Of a DNA stretch of 64,000 nucleotides, positions 48,601 through 59,387 are shown piece after piece; within the stretch, counting starts at the first letter, position 1; each line of letters opens with the position of its first letter. Source of the DNA: Pratylenchus scribneri (taxonomy: Eukaryota; Nematoda; Chromadorea; Rhabditida; Pratylenchidae); the NCBI GenBank assembly GCA_030063045.1, contig JAQSEB010000137.1, positions 930,001 through 994,000 of the forward strand, read 5' to 3'. The translations under genes and the position numbers were made by a program. A model generated the notes under the pieces. It did not search any database, had not been told where the DNA came from, and saw only the letters and a list, made by a program, of their open reading frames with translations.

Positions 48601-48732
48601 ATTAATTTATCCAATATTTATTCGAAAAATTACAGCAATCCAATCCACCAAATAACCAAATTTAATTTAAATATTTAATTCCAATTTTAATCATTTTGCC
48701 GAATATCAACCATTTTTCCCATTTGCATTTAA

Positions 48733-49317
48733 TCAATCACAATTTACGGTAACCAAACAGCCGGGTGATACGCAATGACAGCCTGGAATGGAAAATGGCT
48801 ATTATTAAATTTTTATGAATCATTTTTGGCTGTTTATACATTTATGACATAATTATATTTTTTTATTTTTCTGACTATAATTTTTTAAAAAATCCAAATA
48901 AATATTTTCCAATTTTTTATTAGAAAAATTATAAAATTTTTGCTGACCTCCAGCGAAGGCATTCCAAGTTGGAGTGCGGCTGAATCGTTTATAACCTGCC
49001 CAGCCCATTGGAACGGGTTCACTTAGTCTGAAAAAACTGCAAAAATATTTCGAATTAAAATGATCAATTTTATATTTAATTATTAATATCAGTAATTTGG
49101 ACCGTGTTGATGCCCGGCGGCGTCCATAATGGCTTGAAATGCCCCATCCCCATCCATCCGGGTGATATGCATATCCTCCTCTGCCCAAATGATGCCAATG
49201 GGGACGACGACGATTCCATTGGTAACGACGGGGCATTGCACCGGTTTGGTCCGTGAATATTGCGGCCAACAATAAAATTGTGAAAAGAATTGGGAAAAGG
49301 ACAATGGATTTTGACAT
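48733..49317 (-). CDS. Secreted Arg/Trp/Gly-rich peptide with Cys-rich tail (117 aa)
   Basis: Three exons (49317-49103, 49036-48948, 48782-48733) join in frame to 117 codons plus TGA. A signal peptide (ILFTILLLAAIFTDQTGA) leads into a segment very rich in Arg, His, Trp, Tyr and Gly (YQWNRRRPHWHHLGRGGY). A middle part with SEPVPMGWAGYKRF follows, and a tail GCHCVSPGCLVTVNCD carries four cysteines. All the cysteines lie in the last small exon, so a single short exon adds the disulphide module. No family was recognised. The junctions use weaker donors (GTCCAA, GTCAGC), so small errors are possible. Confidence 0.7.
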
Positions 49318-50379
49318 TTTTTGCCTAAAAAAACATATTAAAAATTAAAATAAAAATTGTTGATAATTTGATAGAGGAATTCATTAAATTCTTATGAAAA
49401 TAATAAGACTGGCTTTGATGCTCAAAAACAGCATTAATTTGTTTTATGAACAATTTAATAGAAATATTAAGTCTGGGAATATAAGGTTTCAAGCAAAAGA
49501 TTTGAATATTATGACCAGCAGAGAAGCCTTAAATACCTATGATTTTTAATTCGAATATCTTTAAAAATGGGGATTCCGAAAGTTCAATGATGATTTTGGA
49601 ATGGCATTTGAATAAAAAAAATGACGAAAATTGGAATGGAATGAAAATTTGAATTGAATTGGGTCATCCAAACCATTCTTTCCATTCATATTTTTTCAGC
49701 ATTTTGCGTTCAACTTCTTATTAGGAATTGTGATTTAAGCGATTTTTAAAGATTTGGATGAATCTTTAAAAAATGTCAAAATAATTTTTACTCAAAAGTT
49801 TTTCAATAAAATGGGATTATAGGAATTTGAAGAGGAATAAAAAAATAAAATAATTAAAAATATATATTGAACAAATTTTTGTGGGAAAAAATTCTGAACA
49901 AATGTTTGTATTTGGCCTACTTTTATGGGAAGAAGTTTGTCTCCTTCTGCAAATAAATATCAAATTACCCATTTATAGAGGAATTGTGTTTTCTTTTTAT
50001 TAATTTTTTATTGCAGATTAATTGGGCTTACACATTTGTTTTCCGGAAATTTTCGCATGAAAATGCATTTTTTTATTATGTCATTTTATTTTGTTGATTG
50101 TTGATGAAAAGAGTAAACGATGACGAATATTAAAAAATATTGGAATTACAATGGGAAAATAAAAGGAGGGAGAACTAAATTTAAATTGGAAATTTATCTA
50201 CAAATTTGGCAAGAAAACATTTCGGATTATTTAAATTGTAATTCAAAATTTAATGTTTGTAAAATCTATTTTATTTATGCTATTTCTAAAATTACTACAA
50301 AAAGCATTTTTCTACTAGTAAATCAATTTTTGAATATTTTTTTATCTTCTCCTTTCACTTCATCATCAACTTTGCCCAT
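49318..50379. other. Intergenic region
   Basis: AT-rich DNA between a secreted-peptide gene and the collagen 3' end. No supported gene, RNA or repeat was found. Confidence 0.5.
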
Positions 50380-52232
50380 TCAAAGATGACGTCGCCGAAG
50401 TGCGGAAGCATGAGCCAATTTGCTATAAGCAGCAAAACGACGGGTGCCGCCCGGATAGGCGGCTTGTCCAGCACCGCCGCCTGCTCCCGGATATTGAGGG
50501 GCTGCTCCTCCTTGCTGGGGTGGGGCGCCGGCAGGGGCCGCACCTTTATTTTTATTGAGGGAAAAATTAGATTTTATCAATAATTTTATTGTAAATATTT
50601 TAAATAAATAAAATAATTTTTAAAGGTAACTAACCTGGATAAGCTTGACCACCTCCGGCAGCCCCTCCTCCTCCACTGGGTTGTTCACCCGGATATTGGC
50701 CCTGGCCCGGTCCTTGGCCATTTGATCTTTCTGGGCATGGACAATATTCCGCGTCGGCTCCTTTAATTTAAACCATTAAATTAATCCATAAAATCAATTT
50801 ACCAGGTGCTCCGGCGGGTCCAGGCTGTCCCGGTGTTCCATCTTTGCCCTTTTCTCCCGGTGATCCTTGTGGGCCTGCCTCACCCTGTGGGCCTAAATGA
50901 ATAAATTTAATCAAAATTAATTTATATTTATTTTGACCAGGCGGTGAATCGTCTCCTCGTTCGCCGGGTGGTCCTTCATCTCCGACCATGCCCGGTGGTC
51001 CCGATTCTCCTTTTGGCCCAGGTGCCCCTTTGGCATAGCCAATTCCATCCTCGCCCGGTGCTCCTTTTGGCCCAGCCTCGCCAATATCCCCTGGCAATCC
51101 ATTTTCGCCTTCGGGGCCTTCATCACCTGCATAATTAATTAATTTTAATAAATTATTTTGGCCAATGCCAATAATACTTAAGGACCTTTCTTATCAATCC
51201 TACTATACTCTACCCACAATTTTTTCCCTAATCACCTGTCTCCAAATCAATCAAATATTGCCACAATTCCCATTTATAAACCAGCCCTTTTTCCTTCCCA
51301 ATGGTCTTTTTGGTGTTTTATTAATATATGATAAATAATAACTAAAAATTGATTTTCCTCTAATCTTTATCTCAATCCCATTCATTGGGCCACTGGAGTG
51401 TCTTAGGCTTCCGGTGAAGGTACGGGGCGAGAGCCTAGGCCCACTTTCACCCCCAGCAATATTAATCCCGGGAATAAAGACTAATTTATTTACCCGGTTG
51501 TCCATCACGTCCAGGTGCTCCAGGCTGTCCTGGCACTCCTTTCTCTCCGCGTGGCCCCCGTTTGCCTTTATAGCCGGGAAGGCCAGGTGGTCCAGCGGGG
51601 CTTTAAAATTCAAATTGACAAAAATATTAATTATATATATTTTTGTACCATTTTCCACAACTGGATGGCGCCGATGCGAATCCTTCATAGCCGCCTCCAC
51701 CGCCACCGGCGCCCGCTCCCGGCTGTCCTGGGGTTCCATTTTCACCGTCTTGTCCTAAAATTTGATTTAATTTTTATTTGTTTTATTTTTTGAATTTACC
51801 AGGCTGTCCAGGATAACCGGGTGCACCTTTCGGCCCCGGTGGGCATTGATTTGCTCCTCCGCCAGCATTTTGTGCACCGGCAGTTGACCCGGCTTCATCT
51901 GAATTAGAATTTCACATTCTAAAAATGAATAAATCAAAATGGCAGACATTGTCGCCGATGGCGGATTGATGCCGTGGCACGCTCTTTTCGGGTCAATTCC
52001 CCTTGTTCCATCACATCTTTCCACATATTATTGCTCTATAAAGGAATATATTTGAATTAATTCAAATTATTGCCAAAACCATATCCATGAACACTTGGCG
52101 TTGTTGGATCATTTCATTCTCCAATTGGGCCACATCATTCAACATTAGTGGGACACCGATGAGAAGGGCCAAAAATGAGACCAGTGAGAAAATGGCCGCA
52201 GCCGTGATCGACCCTTTTGGAAGGTCGGACAT
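50380..52232 (-). CDS. Nematode cuticle collagen
   Basis: The N-terminus ([20 protein letters not shown]) with one hydrophobic segment and WKDVMEQ matches the nematode cuticle collagen N-terminal domain. The cleavage site RHRRQY, typical of subtilisin-type processing before secretion, is formed across a splice junction. Gly-X-Y blocks with short interruptions follow (for example [36 protein letters not shown]). Flanking cysteines ([21 protein letters not shown]) should make interchain disulphides. The C-terminus after the helix is Gly/Gln/Pro-rich and ends with an Arg-rich tail (ALRRRHL) at TGA 50380-50382. The product is exported and crosslinked in the extracellular cuticle. Intron 51127-51493 holds a copy of the three-copy repeat. 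Confidence 0.95.
51127..51493 (-). repeat. Intronic interspersed repeat, copy 3
   Basis: This 367-bp intron is almost entirely the repeat, in sense orientation within the collagen gene. The donor GTAAATAAATTAGTC merges directly with the repeat's start. The GC-rich part has CCCCGTACCTTCACCGGAAG and CAGTGGCCCAATGAATGG, and the far end has ATTATTGGCATTGGCC followed about 30 bp later by the acceptor TGCAG. In this copy and copy 2 one sense frame is open across the GC block and both read PRTFTGSL. Confidence 0.85.
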
Positions 52233-54401
52233 CTTCAAAAAAAGGAAATTAAGCAAATGTTTTAGAGGGGAAAAATATGGAATAAGCCTGGATGAATTTA
52301 TTTATATAGGGCGCCAAATCCAGAAAAAAAGAATGCCCTAAAGCAAAAGCGGATTAAGAGGAGAATAGTTGGTAATGGGCGGCGAAGTTCTTTCATCCAG
52401 ATTCAAGCAGAAAAAAAAGACAATCCGGTTAAAACAAGAAGAAAATGTGGATTAATAGGAATTTTGGCGTGTTTGAAAGAGTTTTTGATAAAATCAGCTA
52501 AAGAGAAGGAAGGAATATTCACCAAAATGGAGATGATGAATAGGAATTATGCGCATTTTTGTCAGAAATTTTTTAATGCGCGAATGAACGCTGATTTAGG
52601 AATGATGATAATGGAAAATGATTGGAAAACATGTTCTTTTAACATTAAAAATTTAATAAATATTTTAAAAATAAATGAAAATATATTGATGAGCAATTTC
52701 CACATTTTCCATCAAAATAATATTCTCGCGCGCCATCTTAAACTTAATCCAATTCACTTGCATTCATTTGTGCCGTCCTTCCCTCTCTTCTCTCTTCTTT
52801 TGCTGTCCTAATTTCGCGAATCGGTGAATAGCCCTTCTCATTGAAATATTCATTTTATTCGCTCCAATTATCAAAATTTCATTTGAATTTTGATGGCTTC
52901 TCTTTATTAAAAAATTCCTGTTTTTTACTTCAATACTTCAAATAATTATTGGCAGATTTAAATTTTTAAAAATAATTTAATAGTAACTATGAAGAAAATA
53001 TATTATTAAATATGGAAAATTTGATGAAAGTCAAAAATGAACTTGGAAATTGATTTTAAACTAGTAATATACACACGTTAAAAGTTGCTCGCACTATTGC
53101 CAAGGCTAATTCTCACAGCCAGTAATTCTACCGAATATTTTTGAGGTAAGAAATCCAAATATATTGTACTCGTCAATTTAAAATATTTGACCGATAAGCA
53201 ACTTTTCTTCGTCGGTTATGCTTTCCTAAAAATTGATGATACTCTTTTAAGAACGCCGAATATAAAGCAGTGAATATGGCACTCAGCAATTTTCAACAAT
53301 TTTTTGATGCATTTTGATGGAAAGAAGAAGAAGCAATGTTTTTGAAACCAGAACAATAATGCAAATTGTGGTGAAATCGAAATGGAATAATCAATCTGAT
53401 TTGATATGAATTATTTATATTTATTTTATTTTCCATTTAATAAAACAATTTTTTATAATTTATTTTAATATTTTTTTATAGCCACAATAATCTGCGCTGG
53501 CATTTGCCACAAAAATGAGAAAATGCCAATGCTCAAAATGGCTGCCAACATGCCAATGGGAAGAGGGATTGGCCGGCACTGCCATTTTTCCCTCATTTGT
53601 CCCATTCCCTCCTCTATTTTCCCTTGTAAATGCCCTTCCCCTTTTCAGCCATTTGTCACATATAAATGTCCCTTCCATTGGCCATTGATGCCGCCATTGC
53701 CTTTTTGAAGACCATTTGGGGCCAATGGTTATGTCCCAATTCCATCATTTCTTCATTATAATTGCCAAAAAATTCCTCAATAATTTCCTCATCAAATAAA
53801 CATTCCTAGGCAATTTGGCCTTCGGATTATTTCCACTTTGTTTTTTAATTTTGGCGTTCCAAATTCTAGTTCTTTTTTTAAAACAATTTTTGGTTTTATT
53901 CATCTGTTGAATTTTTATTTATTCGAATATTTTTTCCCATTTTTTCTAGTTTTTAATTTTCTCTTCTCCAAAAAAGCAGCTGACTTTTTCTGTTTGATTG
54001 AGAACAGATCTGTCATTTTTGGCACCCAAAAATGTGGTGGCATTCATTTGGGAATTCTTCCATTTTTCTTGTCCATTCCAATTCCAACTTTCATTCGGAC
54101 ATTGCCCTCTCCCATCCCTTTTTTATCCGCAAAAAAGTCCGTGCCAAATGGCCGAAAAAACATGCCACTGAATCCCCTCAGCATCTAAATCCCGGCTAAA
54201 AATGTGCCAACATTTCCTTCCCTTTTCTTCGCTGGACACAAATATGGGATAACTCATTTTTCCAGTCCCATTCATCTCCTCTCTCAATATTTTTCTTGCC
54301 TTTTTTTGCCCGCAAAATCGTAAAAATATTGACCATAATTATTAAATATTTTTCAAATAATTTCCCAATTTTAATATTAATCCGCCAATTATTCCATTAA
54401 A
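52233..54401. other. Intergenic region
   Basis: This spans the collagen promoter side and the upstream side of the GPI-protein gene. Open frames at 52464-52811, 53460-53678 and 53838-54188 have no domain, no supporting splice structure and low-complexity hydrophobic composition. I see no convincing gene. Confidence 0.5.
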
Positions 54402-57101
54402 ATGGCGCTTTTTCCTGCCATCATTTTTGTCCTTCTTTTTGGCTTCTTTTTCCATTTCTCTTCAATAAATGCCGAAATGCATTGTCTCGTCATTAGACCA
54501 GGTAAAAAAATATTAAAAAATATATCATAAAATTGATTTGCATTTTTTTCCATTGGAATTTTCATTCTAAAAATTAGAATTGGCATATTTGGCCCAAAAT
54601 GCCACAATCTTCCTTCTCAAATATCCGCCGATGCTTTTCATCGCCTTTTTCCCCAAGGGGAATTGAATTAATTTTGCCTTTGACCGATGGTCGCAAATTT
54701 GGCAATGCCCAACACCCCCTTCCTTCAATATAAATCCAACAATCAATTTTTTCAAGCTCGAAAATTTTTTTGATAGATTGGAAAAAATAGAGGGAAAAAA
54801 TTTTTAAAAATTGAGGAAAATTTTTTTTAAAAAATTTATTGGAAAAATTTTAAAATTTTCCCATTAAAAATGACCTAACTTTGATTTTTAAGTATTCTCC
54901 TTCTTCATTTTTCATAGTCCCCTTATAGTCCAATAATAATGTAAAAAATGTCATTTTTTTGCGGGAGGAAAATGATGGATGGATGAAAGGGTCATTTTTG
55001 GGGAAAAACATAAAAATCGAAGAAATTTGCCCAAAACTTTTCACCTAAAAAGGGAATGGCATTTTGCCAAAATTTGTTGCATTAAAATATTCTCTTTGTT
55101 TCCAATGGCCTAAATGACCATTTTGTCCATTTTGACCAATTTTTATTTGTGCCATCAAAAAAACCAATAAAATGATGCCATGCCGTCAATGTGAAGGGAT
55201 TAACCAAAGGAAGCCATTTTTATTTTTTTCCGCCAGCTGTGGACCCACAGACCCAATTTTCGGATTTATCAAAGGAAAAAGGGATTCATTGCCCTCATCA
55301 TGGATTCCCTCATTGTCCTCGGCCAATGACCAGTTTGGCCAATTTAATGGTTTTCCGCTGGCCAAATTCCTTTTGAATATTCATTTGGGAGAAGGAAAAG
55401 AGAGAATTAATTAAATTTACATGATTTAATTTGTGGAAAACAATAAAAAATGGGTAATCGAAAATAAATTTGGGATAAACAAAAAAAATTAATGGATAAA
55501 AGTGCAAATTTGAATGTGGAATAATTTTAATATTAAATAGAGAATTAAATAATGGAAAATTATGTCCTTTTTGAAGGTTTTGGATTGGTCAGTGAACTTT
55601 GTCCAGCCCATACTGTTTCTTGCCGAATTCGAATTGAGGTACGAATAATATTTATTTAAATTTTCAAAATATTTTTATATTTTATTTTAAGCATGATGCC
55701 ATTTCATTCTATGAATATTCGCCCCTCTATGACCGAAATCAATTCGTTTGCGTTTTAAAGGGTGAATTAGGCAATCAAAATGGGTCAGGATGCGTTCGAA
55801 AACGATCCGGTAATATTCCCTTCCACAATATTTGAATAATTATTCCCTCTACTCAAGGCCATATTCGTTGTTGGTGTTTTGGCCGATCAAATTGCAATAC
55901 ACCAGAAAATTCAAAATTACTTTTTAGCTCATTTATTAGTGGAGATGAGGCATGAAAAAATAAATTAATTAAAAATAGAAAAATTTAAATTAGGCAAAAT
56001 TTTTGGAGGCAATTCAACAAGTTGATTTTGTGGATTTGACTGATAATGAGGAAGGGCAAAATTTTGATGCACCAAAAAATGCGGCAATTTCGACAACACC
56101 AACAGCCATTACAAAAATTACACAAAAATTTATGGAAAAAACAAATGGAATAGGAGAAAATGTAAATTTATATAATCTAAAAAATATAATATATATTTTT
56201 AATTAAGATTAATATTTTACCAACATCGCCAACAATGATTTCAACAATTAAAAATGGGAAAAATGAGAAAGGAAATGAAAAGAAGAAAATGGAAATAATC
56301 GAAACGACAACAAAGGTAAAAATTAGATACAATTATTTTTATAAATATTAATTTATTTTCTAAATAGATATATTCAAAAATATCAACAACAAAGAATTCA
56401 ACAAAAATGGCCACAAAAACATCAACAAAAAAGCCAGTAACCATTTCAACCACTTTATTGCCAATTGATCGAAGCAGAAATCAACAAAATAGTAGCCAAA
56501 AATTGAGAAGTGAATTTGATCGTCACAATCGAATCCACATCATCCATGTCAGTGCCCGGGATCGTTATGAGCCAGTGAATGTATTCGGCAGTCCGGCATT
56601 GCAACGAATCATGGAAAAGGAGAGAAAATTGCTCAAAGCCGAAGTAATAAATAATGAATGAATTTAATAGAAAATAATATATTTTAGGTTGAAAAATCAT
56701 CAAATGAAAGTGAAGAGGAAGAGGATGATCAGGAATTGGAAGAATTGGAGGAAGATTGGGAATGGGAAGATGAGGAAGTATTAAATAATGCAATGGATTG
56801 GGCAAATCAACCAAAAAAGATTGCAGAACGCAGCCAAAAACAGCAACAAAAGTAAGGGAGAAATGGGGACAAATTAATAATTTTCCCTAACAGGCCAACC
56901 AAAAATAATTCTGCGCTGAAAATTCGAATGGAACAGAGACAACGTTCACTGAATTCGGAATCCTCGGAAATTGAAGAGGAAAAGGAATTGACCGAGGAAT
57001 ATTTCGACAGTGCTTTGTACGCAAAGGCCGGATCAAATTCAATCAATTTTCATCCAATTATTTTCTTTTTATTCCCATTGCTTTTGTTCATTCTTTACTA
57101 A
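54402..57101 (+). CDS. Secreted, probably GPI-anchored protein with Ly6/ET-like cysteine domain
   Basis: Exon 1 (54402-54501) encodes a signal peptide (FPAIIFVLLFGFFFHFSS) and MHCLVIRP. A 1,075-bp intron leads to 55577-55638, 55692-55809 and 55858-55949. Together these give a small cysteine domain (MHC, ELC, VSC, FVC, SGC, RCWC, SNCN). The spacing and the final CN resemble the nematode ET module or the Ly6 fold. A Thr/Ser/Lys-rich stalk follows, then an acidic stretch (ESEEEEDDQELEELEEDWEW). A C-terminal hydrophobic tail (PIIFFLFPLLLFILY) ends at TAA 57099-57101. That layout suggests a GPI anchor. The intron after 55949 would need a GC donor (GAG|GCATGA); otherwise the protein stops there. 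The very long first intron is inferred from matching phase only. Confidence 0.75.
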
Positions 57102-57264
57102 TTATTATTTAATTTAATATTTTTTTATCATTTTCTCGCGCTTTCATATATAATTCCCAAAATTAAATATTAATTAATTAATTAATTAAAATATCAATTT
57201 TATTCTCAATATTCGGATTAAAATGGAACAATTTATGATTTTATTTAAATATATTTAATTCATC

Positions 57265-57534
57265 TTAAATACAACATTTATAGCGAAATCCCTGGAACAC
57301 GGTATCACATCCTTCGGTAGTCCAATCCTCGTAGACTTTTTCCTTGCATCCGGCTGATTCGGCGGTGGCATGTCGATTCACGCATTTCTCACTCCAATAT
57401 GATCCTTTTGGGCATTCCTTCACTTGGCAAAAAATGTCCATCAAAAAATGGCGCCATGTCCCAGGGCAATCGTAGCCATGAATTTGAAGAGAAATGCAAC
57501 AGAAAAGAATGATCGAAATTTGATAGAAAATCAT
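57265..57534 (-). CDS. Small secreted eight-cysteine protein (89 aa)
   Basis: A single exon encodes a signal peptide (MIFYQISIILFCCISLQIHG). A mature part of about 69 residues follows with eight cysteines (YDCPG, IFCQVKEC, EKCV, AGCKE, EGCDT, and a final KCC). The even number and compact spacing suggest four disulphides. The gene lies tail-to-tail with the GPI-protein gene, 163 bp away. I do not recognise a family. Single-exon structure and clear signal make it likely real. Confidence 0.8.
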   Translation of the reverse strand: MIFYQISIILFCCISLQIHGYDCPGTWRHFLMDIFCQVKECPKGSYWSEKCVNRHATAESAGCKEKVYEDWTTEGCDTVFQGFRYKCCI

Positions 57535-58185
57535 CTAAAATTAGATATTAGAATATTAAAAATATTTTTGATGGATTGTAATCGAAAAAAGGTTATTTTC
57601 TGCAAAATATTTAGTCCTTGTTGGAAAATGAATCAATTCTAAAAGAATGACTAAAAATGACAACAAAAATGTGGAATTCATGAATCAACTAAAATATACA
57701 TTTTACATTATTCACAAATAAAAATTTAAATGTTTATTTTTTTAGTATTTTTAATTTGTCAGCAAATATCTAATTTATAGGGATCATATGTATGTAGAAA
57801 TGCAAAAAAGAAGAAAACATAGATTATGGAAATGAATTCAATTTTGACAAAGAAAGTAGACAATTTTAATATGAAAAGAAATATAATATAAAAGGATTTT
57901 TGACAAAAAAATGATGAAGAAATTGAATATATTTAAATGCTATACGACAATTGGGAATGAAATGGTCTAGTGTTGATGGTAGTGACGCTTCTAATTAAGT
58001 CAATTTACCTAGCATTTTATAGAGAATAAAATTGGCACGAAATGTTATCAAAAGCACTGGCCAATGCTTGATATTTTAAAGAGTTAAGGCGAAAAAAATT
58101 TTTAATTAAAATTGCGATTTTAGTCTTTTGTTATCATAAATAAAATATCCAAAATTGGCTAATACTTTTTGATATTATATTATAG
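57535..58185. other. Intergenic region
   Basis: AT-rich DNA upstream of the eight-cysteine protein gene up to the MITE. It presumably includes that gene's promoter. Nothing else was recognised. Confidence 0.5.
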
Positions 58186-58682
58186 CAGGGCTCCCATCGA
58201 GTCAAGTCGATTTATAAGGACAAAATTTCCATTTTATAAGGACATAAGGGGCAAAAATTTTAAAATATAAGGACGTCTAATTTTTTTTTATTTTTGATAG
58301 AAAAAATCACTTGAATCTTTTTCGGAATGTACATTTTTCAGTAGAAGTAGGGCTTTGAGAAAAAATTTAATTAAAAATGGTCCCGATAGGGAAAAATTTT
58401 AGCCAAAAATTATCCCGATAGGGAAAAATTTGGCCAAAAATTATCCCGAGAGGGAAAAATTTAGCCAAAAATTATCCCGATAGGGAAAAATTTAGCCAAA
58501 AATGGTCCCGAAAGGGAAAAAATTTAGCCAAAATTTCCATTTATAAGTACAATATAAGGGCAATAAGGACAATTCGGGATTTGTAAGGACATTTAAGGAC
58601 GTAAGGACATTTTCACTTTTCTAAGGACGGGGGTCAATTTGTAAGGACTTTTCTTATAAAATAAGGACGAATGGGAGCCCTG
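58186..58682. mobile_element. hAT-type MITE (497 bp) with 8-bp target duplication
   Basis: The ends CAGGGCTCCCAT and ATGGGAGCCCTG are inverted repeats with the CAGGG start common in hAT elements. Exact 8-bp duplications TATTATAG lie at 58178-58185 and 58683-58690. The interior has no coding capacity. It is rich in AAGGAC motifs and carries five tandem units of 31-32 bp (58373-58529), each centred on TCCCGATAGGGA or a close variant. Confidence 0.95.
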
Positions 58683-58690
58683 TATTATAG

Positions 58691-59387
58691 CAAATTTTAT
58701 GCACAATTAAATGATATACAAATTAATTCAGCATCTTAATTAACATCAATGCCAGACCGTTTTATTCCCAATTGTCATAACACATATATAAATATAAAAA
58801 TTTTCGCGATTGAAGAGAAAGAATTGATCTGTAATTATTATTTTTCATAAATAGGCAGGCAATCTTCCAGATAATTGAGGCCCGAAAATATGCGTTTATA
58901 TTTTTTTTTGTTGTTGAAATTAATATTCATCATCCTTGGCATTGGCATTTTCTTGGAAAATACTTACTAAAATGATAAATTATGACGTAAAGTATGGCAG
59001 ATTCGTGTTCTTTGTCTCAAAAAGTCAGAAAACAATTTTTGAAATTTTTTTCAGGAATACAATTTCGAAAGATCGGCCCATAAATTTGGATAAATTATTT
59101 TTTGTTCCTTATTGAATTTCATTCAACAAATTTAAAAAGAAATTAAATTTCCAATAATTTTGCCATTTTCCAATGCAAACAAAAAGTGAGAATGGACGAA
59201 TTTAATTAATTTTTCATTTAATTCACCACAATATGAATGCCTATTTACTCCCGCCAAACCGAATTAGAATCGATGTTTTTTCTCAAATTTAATAAAAAAT
59301 AATTTCTGCTACCAAAATGTTCCCAATTAAATACCCAATGTTCCATTCATTCATATTATTTTAGATTCATTTTGCAATTTTCCTAAA
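58691..59387. other. Intergenic region upstream of 7TM receptor
   Basis: AT-rich DNA between the MITE and the receptor start. No gene, RNA or repeat was recognised. Confidence 0.5.
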
